From NCBI RefSeq assembly GCF_000717345.1, contig NZ_JNZA01000018.1, forward strand, positions 1 to 64,000: a stretch of DNA of 64,000 bases, given 5' to 3'. Below the pieces are notes generated by a model. That model ran no database searches. It saw nothing but the letters and a program-made list of their open reading frames with translations, and was not told the origin of the DNA. How positions within the stretch are numbered: the stretch's first letter is position 1; every line of letters starts with the position of its first letter. Positions 1 through 8,153 of this stretch are shown piece after piece. Both the position numbers and the translations under genes were made by a program. This DNA comes from Streptomyces lydicus. Its GTDB lineage: Bacteria; Actinomycetota; Actinomycetes; Streptomycetales; Streptomycetaceae.

Positions 1-38
1 AGGAGTCTCGTGGGCTCGGAGATGTGTATAAGAGACAG
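1..38 (+). other. Residual Nextera sequencing adapter at contig edge
   Basis: Positions 5-38 match the Illumina Nextera read-2 adapter: a 15-nt tag (5-19) followed by the 19-bp Tn5 mosaic end AGATGTGTATAAGAGACAG at 20-38. Its base composition also differs from the GC-rich sequence that starts at 39. This is library-preparation sequence left on the assembly, so the biological sequence begins at about base 39. Confidence 0.97.
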
Positions 39-2407
39 GTGTCGCGCTGGGGGCCGTCGAGGCGCGGGTTGTGCGGGGGGCGCTCCGGGCTCTGCTGCTG
101 GGTGTGGTCCTGGACGGCCTGGGAACCGTCGGGACGGCGGTTGTCGCCGGGGGGCGCCGTGGGGGCGTCCTGGCGGGGGCCGTCGAGGCGCCGATCGTGC
201 GGAGGCGGCGTCTGGTCGCGGCGGGGGCCGTCGAGACGGGGGTTGTAGGCGGGGCGGTCCGGGCTGGTCTGCTGGGTGTGGTCCTGGATCGCCTGGGACC
301 CGTCGGCACGCCGGTTGGCGGGACGGGCAGAAGCGTTTCCACTGCTGGCCGACGGGCTGCCGGCGCGGGGCGGGGTGCCGCCGCGCGGGGCGGTGGGGTT
401 GGCGCTGCCACCGTGGGGCGGCATCGCGCCCATCATCATCGGCCCATTGGCCTGGGAGGCGTTGGGCTGTGCCTGTTGGGGCGTAGGGGTGGAGGGGGCG
501 CTGCTGGGGTCCGCGGTGTGCTGGGTGGGCGGGGGCAGGGTCGCGGTGCCCGCGGACTGTGTGCTGACGGTGGTGTCGTCGGGGTCCACGGTGGGCATCG
601 GGTCGCCCGGCGCCGCGTCGCGCTGCTGGACCGGCTGTCCGGACGAGGGGGTGTGGTGGACCGGTGCGCCCTGGGGCGCTGTGCCGACATGCGGCATGGA
701 GGGGCGGCCACCGCCGCTGCCGGTGGAGTTGTCCCCGTTGGTCGTACCGCTGCCGGCACCGTCGTGGGAGGTGCCGGAGTTGTCGCTGTACGAGGGCGGG
801 TTGCCGGCCACGGGGTCGGGCGCGGGCGCGGGGGAGGGCGACTGGGACGCGTCCGGTCGGGCGGCGTCGGGGGTGTTGTCGTGGGTCGGCTGGGTGCTGA
901 CCGGGTCGGAGTCGGGGCGGGCCGCGTCCGGGGTGTTGTCGTGGGCCGGCTGGGTGCTCACCGGGTCCGAGTCCGGGCGGGAGCTGTCCGGCGTAGGGCC
1001 GGAGTCCGGGCGCGAGGAGTCCTGGGTCGGCTCGGAGTCCGGGCGTGAGGAGTCGTGTGCCGGGCCGGAGTCGGGGGTCGGGCCCGCGTCCGGTGTGTGG
1101 CCGGAGCCGGAGTCGGGGGTGTGGTCGGCGCTGTACGGGCTGTCGTTGCCGCCCTGGTAGCCCTCGTCGAACGGGGAGCGCTGGTCCGGCGGCGGGAGGG
1201 GCTGGGAGTCCGGGACGGTGTGCGGGGTGTCCGAGCCGTTGGAGCCGTTGGAGCCGTTGGAGTCGTTCGCGGAGTTGTTGGACGTGGCGGACGGGCTGGC
1301 GGCGCCGTTGCTGTCTCCGCCCGTGGTGCCCGCGTTGTCGGAGGCGCGGGGGGTGTGGCTGGTGGAGCCACCGCCGTTCGAGCCGCCGTCACGGCCGCCC
1401 GCGCCGCTGCTCCCGGATCCACCACCGTCGGAGCCGCTGCCCGATCCGTTGCCCGACCCGCTGTCGGAGCCGCCGTCGGACCCCGTGTGTGAGCCGGTGT
1501 CGGAACTGCCCCCGGAGCCCGAGCGGTTGCTGTCGGAGCCGCCGCTGTCCCCGCTGCCGTTGCCCGAGCCGCTACCGCTGCTGTTGCTGCTGTTGCTGTC
1601 GCCGTCGGAGCCGGTGGACTCGCTGGAGTTGCCGTGCTCGCCCCCGTCCCTGCCGTGGTCGCCGCCGTGGCCGGCGGCGGAGTCCAGGCCGCCGCGGGCG
1701 CGGTGGCCGGCGCGGTGGCCGGCGCCGTCGCGCAGGCTCTCGCCGAGGGTCTCGCCGGTGTTCTTGATCGCGTCCGTGGCGGCGCTCTGACCCTCCTTGA
1801 GGGTGCGGCCGACGTTGTAGCCGTTCTGGGCGCCGAAGTTCTGGTTGACGGTCTGGGCGATGATGTCCGAGACCATGGCTTCGAGCGCCGAGATCACCGG
1901 CTCCTTGGCGGCCTCCAGGATCGCGTCGAGCAGCTGCTTGGCGACCTCCTTGAGGATCTTGCGGACGATCTCGCGGGTGGCCAGCGTTGCCGCGCCTGCG
2001 CCGATTTCCGATAGGCCCAAGGTGAAGGGTGCCGCGGCTTGCGCGGCGATGATTTCGGCCGCCAATATCACCAATTGGGCGATAACCGCGACTTTCATGC
2101 CGATGACGAGGCCGGCGGCCGCCTCGAGGGTGAAGGCGATGACCTCCGCCGCCTCACGGGCATCGTTGAAGTAGCCCGAACTGCCGCCGAACTTGTCCCA
2201 TGCCTTGCCGAAGCCCTCGATCGAGTCGCCGGCGTTCTGGCTGAGCACGTTGGACGCCGACGTGACGCCCCGCGCCTGGTGCCCCTCCACCTCTGCGGCG
2301 AACGTGCGCCACACCTGGGCGCACTCGATCAGCTTGTCCTCGTCGGCGGTGGGCCACTCGAAGCCGAGCATCTCGAGGACCCACTCAAGCGCATTCGGCA
2401 GCATCAT
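39..2407 (-). CDS. CpnT-like N-terminal, repeat-linker protein; putative ESX-secreted polymorphic toxin, C-terminus missing
   Basis: An open frame of about 789 codons runs off the contig edge with no stop. The N-terminus (MMLPNALEWVLEMLGFEWP, then DEDKL and a W-R motif) resembles the CpnT/WXG-like N-terminal domain of long type VII secretion substrates. Residues of about 75-200 are helical and hydrophobic. After about residue 215 the chain is a very long Gly/Ser/Asp/Asn-rich then Pro/Asp/Thr/Gln-rich linker with 20-codon and 58-codon repeats. In polymorphic toxins such linkers precede a C-terminal enzymatic domain, which here would lie beyond the contig end, so the activity cannot be stated. 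The WXG100-like gene lies just upstream on the same strand. A TTG at 2413-2411, better spaced from a GGGGGAA motif, is an alternative start. Confidence 0.75.
57..318 (-). repeat. 58-codon in-frame repeat in toxin linker
   Basis: Near-identical segments start at 95 and 269 (174 bp apart) and encode a Q-DHTQQ-SP-RP-NPRLDGP pattern. A separate 60-bp (20-codon) repeat with GGGTGTTGTC at 871 and 931 encodes TQPxHDNTPDAARPDSDPVS units. Both periods are multiples of three, so unequal crossing over would change linker length without breaking the frame. Confidence 0.7.
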
Positions 2408-2530
2408 GGACAAGGCGGAATTCCCCCGTGAAATTTATGCATTTCGGCTTGGTGCGGACGAGGGCCTCGCGGAGAGGCGCCCTCGTCGGAAGAGCGGGCC
2501 CGGGCCGGGCGTGTGATCCGGCCGGTGCGC

Positions 2531-3034
2531 TCAGTGCTTGGCTGGGTACCAGGCGGTGGTGGTGACCTCTTCGGGCTTCTTGGTCGGGTCCTGCCACGCC
2601 TGCTTGTTCTCGACGTGCTGCTTCATCAGCGCGTTGTTGAAGTCCTCGTTCTCCGCGTGGTTCTTGGACATGTCGGTCAGTGCCTTGCCGATTTCCTGGA
2701 GCTTCGCGGAAAGGTGGCCCATGGACTCGTACATGCCGTCGCGCACGCCCTCATAGGCGACGCCGAACTTCTCGCCGAGGTCGTCGTCCCCCCACGGCGG
2801 AGCGCCGTCCTTGCTGTCGAACGTCGTCAGGCCGCTCACGAACTGCTGGCCGAACGACTTCTCCGCCGGCTGGGGCTGCTTCGAGGGATCGGCCGGCGGG
2901 CCCGCGCCGAGCGCACTCAGGCCGTTCATCAAGCGCGCCACGGACTGGTAGAAGTCCTCGCCGAGCTTGGTGAAGTTCGTGCCCTCGGACTTGAGGGACT
3001 CCACATCGCTCTGGAATCCACCTGCTCCGGCCAC
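2531..3034 (-). CDS. WXG100-like ESX (type VII secretion) partner protein
   Basis: 167 residues, mostly helical, with a GTG start (3034-3032) behind a G-rich Shine-Dalgarno stretch. The pattern FQSDVESLKSEGTNF, a PWGDDDLGEKFG turn and YEGVRDGMYESMG resembles the longer WXG100-type proteins of Streptomyces, which form helical hairpin dimers secreted by ESX machines. The WGDDDLG turn takes the place of the classical W-x-G. It lies directly upstream of the long CpnT-like gene on the same strand, so the pair probably forms a substrate and partner unit. No ESX core gene (EccC or others) is in the window. Confidence 0.72.
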   Translation of the reverse strand: MAGAGGFQSDVESLKSEGTNFTKLGEDFYQSVARLMNGLSALGAGPPADPSKQPQPAEKSFGQQFVSGLTTFDSKDGAPPWGDDDLGEKFGVAYEGVRDGMYESMGHLSAKLQEIGKALTDMSKNHAENEDFNNALMKQHVENKQAWQDPTKKPEEVTTTAWYPAKH

Positions 3035-3149
3035 AACGCCCCCCGCGTTCGTAATGGTTACCCAATGAAAGCTTCAAGCCAAAGCTTAACTGTCGTCGCT
3101 GACAACCCACCAGCCCGCCATGGAGCGGGCAAAGGGGGCGGCGTCTGGC

Positions 3150-3566
3150 TCAGGAACCGCTGGGGCGGTAGAAGCGGTGGTAGAGCTCCACGGCCTCCGC
3201 CGGGGGGAAGTTGGGCAGGAAGGTGATGTCGCCGTTCTCCTTGGAGATGGCGACATTGCTCCCGCCGGGCTCCGCGGGCGGGGCGGTGGGGTCCTCGGGG
3301 GCCGGCCAGCTCGCGTGCACCAGATAGCCGGCGTCGAATTCGTGGACGAACAGGCCGGCGGGGCCGCCAGGAGAACCGATCTCGGGGAAGTGCTGCCGGC
3401 CGATTTCCAGTGCCTCGTCCTCGTTCGCCGGTACGGGCTTCGGCCCGCCGTCCGCGAGGCCGTCCTGCGGAGGGGCTGGGGGCGGCGGAGGAGTGGGAGG
3501 CGTGGGCGGAGTGGGAGGCGTGGGCGGCTGAGGGGGATTGCTGCCCGTCTGGTCGGAATCGGCCAT
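3150..3566 (-). CDS. Proline-rich Imm35/YrhB-like domain protein (copy A)
   Basis: 138 residues. The first 45 or so are a Pro/Thr-rich spacer. The rest has the layout of Imm35/YrhB-fold proteins: an EALEIG-type helix, a Y-L-V strand, a SNVAISKENGDITFLP strand pair and a closing PPAEAVELYHRFY helix. Imm35 is an immunity-protein family of contact-dependent and polymorphic toxin systems. The start at 3566 is set by AAAGGAG, 8 nt upstream of ATG; an upstream in-frame ATG at 3608 has no such site. It is paralogous to the next gene upstream and precedes the WXG100 and toxin genes. Immunity function is inferred from domain and context only. Confidence 0.68.
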   Translation of the reverse strand: MADSDQTGSNPPQPPTPPTPPTPPTPPPPPAPPQDGLADGGPKPVPANEDEALEIGRQHFPEIGSPGGPAGLFVHEFDAGYLVHASWPAPEDPTAPPAEPGGSNVAISKENGDITFLPNFPPAEAVELYHRFYRPSGS

Positions 3567-3614
3567 GACGCTGTCTCCTTTGGTGCTGACCTGGTCGGTG
3601 CTGGTCAACTTAAC

Positions 3615-4112
3615 TCACGCCCTGGCGGCCCGATTGGTTCGCGTCCGGGGCGGATCGTTGCGCACAACTCCTGCTGCCCCTGGCTCAGGACGTCGTGCGG
3701 CAACGGAACGGCGGTAGTGCTCCATCGCCTGCTCCGGGGGGTGATTGGGCACGTAGGTCACTTCCCCGGTGGCCTTGGCGATGATGATGTTGCTTCCGCC
3801 GGGCTCCGCGGGCGGGGCGGTGGGGTCCTCGGGGAGCGGCCAGCCGGCCTGGATCAGGTAGCCGAGGTCGAATTCATGCACGAGCAGGCTGGCGGGGCCG
3901 CCGGGCGAGCCGACCTCGGGGTGGAGCCGGCGGCTGATGTCGAGTGCTTCGTCGGCGTTCGCCGGGACGGGCCAGGGGGTGTCGTCCGCTGCTTGGGGAG
4001 GCAGCGGCGGAGGAGTGGGCGGCAGGGACGTGCCGTTCCCCGCTCCCGTCGGGATTCCTCCCGGCAGGCCGTTTCCCGTCTGGCCTGCGGGCGGTGAGGA
4101 CCGGGCGCTCAT
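3615..4112 (-). CDS. Proline-rich Imm35/YrhB-like domain protein (copy B)
   Basis: 165 residues, paralogous to the gene at 3150-3566. The shared core is VPANxDEALxI, PEVGSPGGPAxLxVHEFDxGYL, the stretch EDPTAPPAEPGGSN, and a T(Y/F)xPNxPPE helix. The N-terminus (about 50 residues) is a Pro/Gly-rich spacer, and a basic 30-residue tail follows the domain. The ATG at 4112-4110 overlaps the TGA of the upstream gene (4111-4109), indicating translational coupling. Two diverged copies next to one toxin-like gene could be a duplicated immunity gene. They could instead be adaptor proteins, because immunity genes usually lie downstream, not upstream, of their toxin. Confidence 0.68.
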   Translation of the reverse strand: MSARSSPPAGQTGNGLPGGIPTGAGNGTSLPPTPPPLPPQAADDTPWPVPANADEALDISRRLHPEVGSPGGPASLLVHEFDLGYLIQAGWPLPEDPTAPPAEPGGSNIIIAKATGEVTYVPNHPPEQAMEHYRRSVAARRPEPGAAGVVRNDPPRTRTNRAARA

Positions 4113-4894
4113 TCGAAGTTGACCAGGGACAGCCAGAACTCCAGCAGTTGGGTGTCGCCGGTGACCACGAACGTCTCCTTGTCGGTGGGGCGGCGGCCGT
4201 AGAGGAGCAGCAGGAGGTCCGTGAGCGGGGCGCTGACGGAGACCGCGGCGGGTTCGCGCGTACGGCGCCAGGCGAGGGCGTCGCCGGTGAGGTCGACGAG
4301 CCAGTCGGCGGCCGCCTCGGGCGGGGTGTCCGTGGCGTGGAAGCGGAGGGTGCGGCCGGGGCCGAGGAGCGCGCGCCGGTCCGGGTGGAAGTCGAACATC
4401 TCCGGGAGCGAGCCCAGCTCCATCCACTCGTCGAGCGCGTCGATGGCGACCGGCTGCTCCAGGGTGAAGCCCGTCCCGAGGGTCAGGGTCGCATCGGCTC
4501 GGTGGATGACCGTTTCGTGGGCCATGCGGCGGGCGAAGAAGGCGGTGTTCCCGTGCGGGAGCGGGGTCCAGATCTTGGTGTCGGGGCCGGCGGCGCGGAG
4601 GGCGGCGGCGAGCAGTTCGGCGCCTTCGGTGAGCCAGTCGGCGAGCTCGGCCGGGCTCTGGACGGTGTCGCGGGGCAGCACGCGCAGGGCGGTCTCGGGC
4701 GGGGGCTCGGTCGCCCGGGTCCGTACGATCTCCTCGGCCCAGCGGTAGACCTCGCCCAGATGCCGCAGCAACTGGGCGAGGTTCCAGTCCGGACAGGAGG
4801 GGACGGTGGCCGTCAGGTCCGTGCCCTCGGTGAGGCAACTCCCCAGCAGCCGGGCCTGGGTGACGATCTCCGAGCAGTGCCCGTCAAAGTCCAT
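4109..4894 (-). CDS. Maleylpyruvate isomerase (MDMPI)-family, mycothiol-dependent enzyme-like protein
   Basis: About 261 residues. The N-terminal half is the DinB/MDMPI four-helix bundle: TATVPSCPDWNLAQLLRHLGEVYRW, with metal-ligand-type His in LLRHLGE, and ARRMAHETVIHRADA. The C-terminal half is the SCP2-like MDMPI_C domain (LLLLLYGR pattern). Family members use mycothiol or act as uncharacterised thiol-transferases; the substrate here is unknown. The start at 4894 has GGAG 6 nt upstream, and an in-frame ATG at 4906 is possible. It overlaps the Imm35-like gene by 4 bp. The 250 bp upstream (4895-5146) hold no gene, only GC-rich short repeats (GTAGGCG and CCTGGGC-type units). Confidence 0.8.
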   Translation of the reverse strand: MDFDGHCSEIVTQARLLGSCLTEGTDLTATVPSCPDWNLAQLLRHLGEVYRWAEEIVRTRATEPPPETALRVLPRDTVQSPAELADWLTEGAELLAAALRAAGPDTKIWTPLPHGNTAFFARRMAHETVIHRADATLTLGTGFTLEQPVAIDALDEWMELGSLPEMFDFHPDRRALLGPGRTLRFHATDTPPEAAADWLVDLTGDALAWRRTREPAAVSVSAPLTDLLLLLYGRRPTDKETFVVTGDTQLLEFWLSLVNFE

Positions 4895-5146
4895 GGTGCG
4901 CTCCATACCGTCACGGTAAGGGCCGCCACTGACAATGCGGCGTAGGCGACGTCGGTGACGTAGGCGAAGTAGGCGTCGTAGGCGTTGTGCGTGCGCGTCT
5001 CCGGGCTCGCGCCGTGCGTCCGAGCCGCAGGGATACGTACGGCCCCTGGGCCCCAGGCGCGCCTGGATACGCATGGCTCCTGGGCGCCAGGCATCCCTGT
5101 GGTCTCTGGGCCCCGTACGCCCCCGCGCCCGCTCACGGCCCCGGCG

Positions 5147-7096
5147 TCACCGTGCGGCCCCCGTCCCCAGTCGGAAGCGCAGGCGGCAGATCGCCGCGTC
5201 CGTGTCCCGGCGGACCGCGTGGGCCACGACCGCGCCGCGCTGGTTCTGGAGCAGCCGCTGCCAAAGGTGGGCGGGCTCGGCTTCCGGGATCAGGACGGTG
5301 ATGCGGGTGCCGGGCCGCCGGGCGGTCAGGTCGGTGACGTAGTCGGCTATCGGGCGGCCGACGGAGCGGGTGGCGGAGGGGAGTTCGAGCAGCTCGACGC
5401 CGGGGTTCCACAGCTCCCAGTCGCGGCGCAGCGCCTCGGTGGCCGGGCGGTCCGCGAGGTCGTCGTACGTGACGGTGACCGCCACCACCTCGTCGCCCAG
5501 GGACACCGCCGCGTTCAGTGCCTCGCGGGTCAGCCGGGACAGGTGCGAGACGGGGACGACGACGAGGGAGGGCGCGCGGCGCGGGGGCTCGGGTACCCGG
5601 CCGAGGCCGAGGCGCTCGCCGATCCGGTCGTACGCCCGGTGGACGGCCTCGAAACCGAGCACCATCAGGGGAAGCGCGATGACGATCAGCCAGGCGCCCT
5701 CGGTGAACTTGGTGGCGGTGACGACGAGCGCCGAGACACCGGTGAGCACCGCACCGAAGCCGTTCAGCAGCACCTTGCCGCGCCGCCCGGGGGAGCCTTC
5801 CCGGCGCCAGTGCCGGACCATTCCGATCTGGCAGAGGGTGAAGCCGACGAAGACCCCGATGGCGAAGAGCGGGACGAGGGTGTTGACGTCGCCGCCGGAG
5901 AAGACCAGAAGGACCGCGGCGACGGCGGCGAGGGCCAGCACGCCGTGCCGGTGGACCTGGCGGTCCGCTTTCAGCCCGAAGACGTGCGGCAGGTAGTTGT
6001 CCCGGGCGAGCAGGCCCATCAGGACGGGCAGCCCGCCGAAAGAGGTGTTCGCCGCCAGCGCGAGCAGGACCATGGTGGCGAACTGGACGACGTAGAAAGC
6101 CCAGTTGTGGCCGAGTGAGGCGTCCGCCAGCTGGGCGAGGACGGTGACGCCCGCCACCGGCTGGAGGTGGAAGCGGCCGATCAGGACGGACAGCCCGATC
6201 AGCATCACGCCGAGCAGCGCGCCGAGCGCCACCTCCGTCCGTTGGGCGCGCCGGACGGCCGGCGCCCTGAAGGACGGCACCGCGTTGGCGACCGCCTCGA
6301 CCCCGGTCAGCGCCGAGCAGCCGGAGGCGAATGCCTTGAGCAGCAGCAGGGCGCCGACGGAGGTGGCGTGGTGGGCGAGGACGGAGTCGTGCCCGTCGGC
6401 GGTGACGGTGGAGGCGGGGGCGTCGCGCACCAGCCCGACGACGACCACCGCCAGGACGGCCCCGATGAAGACCGCGGTGGGCACGAGGAACGCCTTCGCC
6501 GAGTCGACGATCCCCCGCAGGTTGATGCCGGTGATCAGGACCAGGACGGCCAGGCAGATCGCTCCGCGGTCGTCGTACAGGCCGGGGAAGGCGGAGGTCA
6601 GCGCCGCGACGCCGGCCGTCACCGAGACGGCGACGTTGAGGACGTAGTCGAGGAGGAGGGAGGCGGCGGCGACCAGGGCGGTGCGGCGGCCGAGGTGGGC
6701 CTTGGCCACCGCGTACGAGCCGCCCCCGTCCGGGAACGCGGCGATCACCTGACGGTACGAGGCGACCAGGACGGTGAGCAGGGCGGCGATGGCGAGGGTG
6801 ACGGGGAGCGTGAAGCCCAGGCCGTAGCTGCCGGCCGCGGCCAGGACCAGCACGATCGACTCCGGGCCGTACGCGACGGAGGCCATGGCGTCGAGGGAGA
6901 GGGCGGCCAGGCCCTGGAGGGCGGTGAGCCGGTGCCGGGCGTCGGCCGGTTCGGTGGCCGGCTCGGGGGTGGGTCCGGCGGTGGTTTCCGTGCGCGTGGC
7001 GGGAGTGGCGTTGCCGTCGGGACGGGTGGTGACTGTGCTGCCGGCGGTATCCGGGGGTTCCTCGGGCCGGCCATCGGGCTGGGACACCGTCGACAT
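5147..7096 (-). CDS. KimA-like APC-superfamily potassium/amino-acid transporter
   Basis: 649 residues. A disordered Thr/Pro-rich N-tail of about 50 is followed by around 12 hydrophobic segments and a cytosolic C-domain of about 150 residues (from about 500) with a PSLVVVPVSHLSR start, as in KimA-type carriers. The TM1 motif SLDAMASVAYGPESIVLVL matches the DxxSSxAYGPE signature of KimA. KimA proteins are proton-coupled potassium importers whose C-domain can bind c-di-AMP; other members carry amino acids, so the substrate is inferred. The gene stands alone and is divergent from the gene at 7434. No ydaO-type riboswitch could be recognised upstream. Confidence 0.78.
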   Translation of the reverse strand: MSTVSQPDGRPEEPPDTAGSTVTTRPDGNATPATRTETTAGPTPEPATEPADARHRLTALQGLAALSLDAMASVAYGPESIVLVLAAAGSYGLGFTLPVTLAIAALLTVLVASYRQVIAAFPDGGGSYAVAKAHLGRRTALVAAASLLLDYVLNVAVSVTAGVAALTSAFPGLYDDRGAICLAVLVLITGINLRGIVDSAKAFLVPTAVFIGAVLAVVVVGLVRDAPASTVTADGHDSVLAHHATSVGALLLLKAFASGCSALTGVEAVANAVPSFRAPAVRRAQRTEVALGALLGVMLIGLSVLIGRFHLQPVAGVTVLAQLADASLGHNWAFYVVQFATMVLLALAANTSFGGLPVLMGLLARDNYLPHVFGLKADRQVHRHGVLALAAVAAVLLVFSGGDVNTLVPLFAIGVFVGFTLCQIGMVRHWRREGSPGRRGKVLLNGFGAVLTGVSALVVTATKFTEGAWLIVIALPLMVLGFEAVHRAYDRIGERLGLGRVPEPPRRAPSLVVVPVSHLSRLTREALNAAVSLGDEVVAVTVTYDDLADRPATEALRRDWELWNPGVELLELPSATRSVGRPIADYVTDLTARRPGTRITVLIPEAEPAHLWQRLLQNQRGAVVAHAVRRDTDAAICRLRFRLGTGAAR

Positions 7097-7333
7097 CGTT
7101 CGTCGTACCTCCGTACGCCGCTGTGGTGCTGTGCGCCTTGACCGGCTCAGCGTGCGGGTGGGGTGGGCCGCCGGCGGGCCGTCTTGGCGGCACCTTGGCG
7201 GGCGTACGCGCGTTCTTCACGGCGCCTTGACGGGGAGGGGCGGGCGGCCAGGGCTCGGTGCCGGGCGACGGGCGGGCGGCGGCCGGTTCCCGCGCCTGGC
7301 ATGGCCGCATTCCGGCGGAGGTGTCGCGGAGGC

Positions 7334-7380
7334 GTCAACGGCACGTCATCGGCGCGTCAAGCTTGCCGGGGGGCGCGTCA
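7334..7380. promoter_or_regulatory. Direct repeats of CGTCA at 11-bp spacing in divergent promoter region
   Basis: GTCA cores start at 7334, 7345 and 7356, exactly 11 bp apart, and again at 7377 (21 bp further), each preceded by a C and usually a G. Direct repeats at one helical turn are the usual footprint of OmpR/SARP-type regulators. The region lies between the KimA-like gene and the membrane protein at 7434. The rest of the 337-bp gap (7097-7433) holds no gene that I can see. Confidence 0.4.
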
Positions 7381-7433
7381 GCGACGCGCAAACGCCCCCG
7401 GAAGACCCGGGGCGCGGCCCTAACTTCGCGGCC

Positions 7434-8096
7434 ATGGACCACGACCGGACCTGGCTGTCCGAATTGCGTGCCGCCCTCGGGTGCTCGGGCGGGTTGCTCG
7501 CCCTCATGCTGCTGGTCGACCTCGCCAACGGGACGCTCGCCCTGTGGCGCGTGCTGTGCTGGACGGTGGTCGCGGTGCTGCTGCTCGCGATCCTCTGCCC
7601 GCCCCGGGTGACGGCCGGCGAGCACTGGCTGGCCTCCCGTGGGCTGGTGCGTACGCGGCGGGTTCATACGGATCTGCTGGTCGCCGTCCGTGGCGAGGGC
7701 GGGCCGGCACCGCGCCTGGTGCTGCGCGACGCCCTCGGCGGACGGGTGGTGCTGGATCCGGCGGTGCTGACCGCGAATCCGGTGCTGTGGCACCGCCTCG
7801 ACCAGGGCGTACGCCGCTCCCGCGAGCGCGGTGTGCTCCGCTGCGGCGCGGCACCGCTCCGGACGCTGGCGGACCGGATCGACGGCGACGGCGCCCGCGC
7901 GGTCTTCGAGGCGTCCGGCCTGCGGTGCGGGGCGGCGAGCCGGCCCGCACACGATCCGGGCCCGGGGCCGGGCTCGGTACGTGAGCCAGGCCCGGGATCC
8001 GCAGGCGATCCAGGCCCGGGATCCGCAGGCGACCCCGGCCCCGGATCGGTGCGCGAACCCGGGCCGCCCCCTCAGAGGCCCGGAGAAGCCGCGTGA
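7434..8096 (+). CDS. Small membrane protein with repeat-rich C-tail, function unknown
   Basis: 220 residues. Two hydrophobic segments (about 15-35 and 40-58) are followed by a soluble PH-like beta region of about 110 residues (VTAGEHWLASRGLVRTRRVHTDLLVAVRG, with LVLRDALGGRVVLDP). The last 50 residues are low complexity, with DPGPGPGSVREPGPGSAGDPGPG-type units encoded by near-perfect short tandem repeats at 7960-8070. The start is the ATG at 7434; longer in-frame extensions upstream have no ribosome site. Similar short proteins are common in Streptomyces with no assigned role. It is divergent from the KimA-like gene. Confidence 0.7.
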   Translation: MDHDRTWLSELRAALGCSGGLLALMLLVDLANGTLALWRVLCWTVVAVLLLAILCPPRVTAGEHWLASRGLVRTRRVHTDLLVAVRGEGGPAPRLVLRDALGGRVVLDPAVLTANPVLWHRLDQGVRRSRERGVLRCGAAPLRTLADRIDGDGARAVFEASGLRCGAASRPAHDPGPGPGSVREPGPGSAGDPGPGSAGDPGPGSVREPGPPPQRPGEAA

Positions 8097-8153
8097 CGGA
8101 CGGCCCGTCAGGAGGGCGCCCGCACTGCTACGTCCCCCGGGGCATGCGCTCCC

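Noticed and set aside
4109..5146. Longer minus-strand start for the MDMPI-like protein at 5074
   Set aside because: The added N-terminus is Arg-rich with no homology; the start at 4894 has a GGAG site and matches the family start.
7334..7380. PHO box (PhoP site)
   Set aside because: The 11-bp spacing fits, but the units read GCGTCAACGGC rather than GTTCACCCGGC, so it was reported only as an unassigned direct repeat.
5147..7433. c-di-AMP ydaO-type riboswitch before the KimA-like gene
   Set aside because: KimA genes in Firmicutes have this riboswitch, but the conserved ydaO core sequences were not found in 7097-7433.
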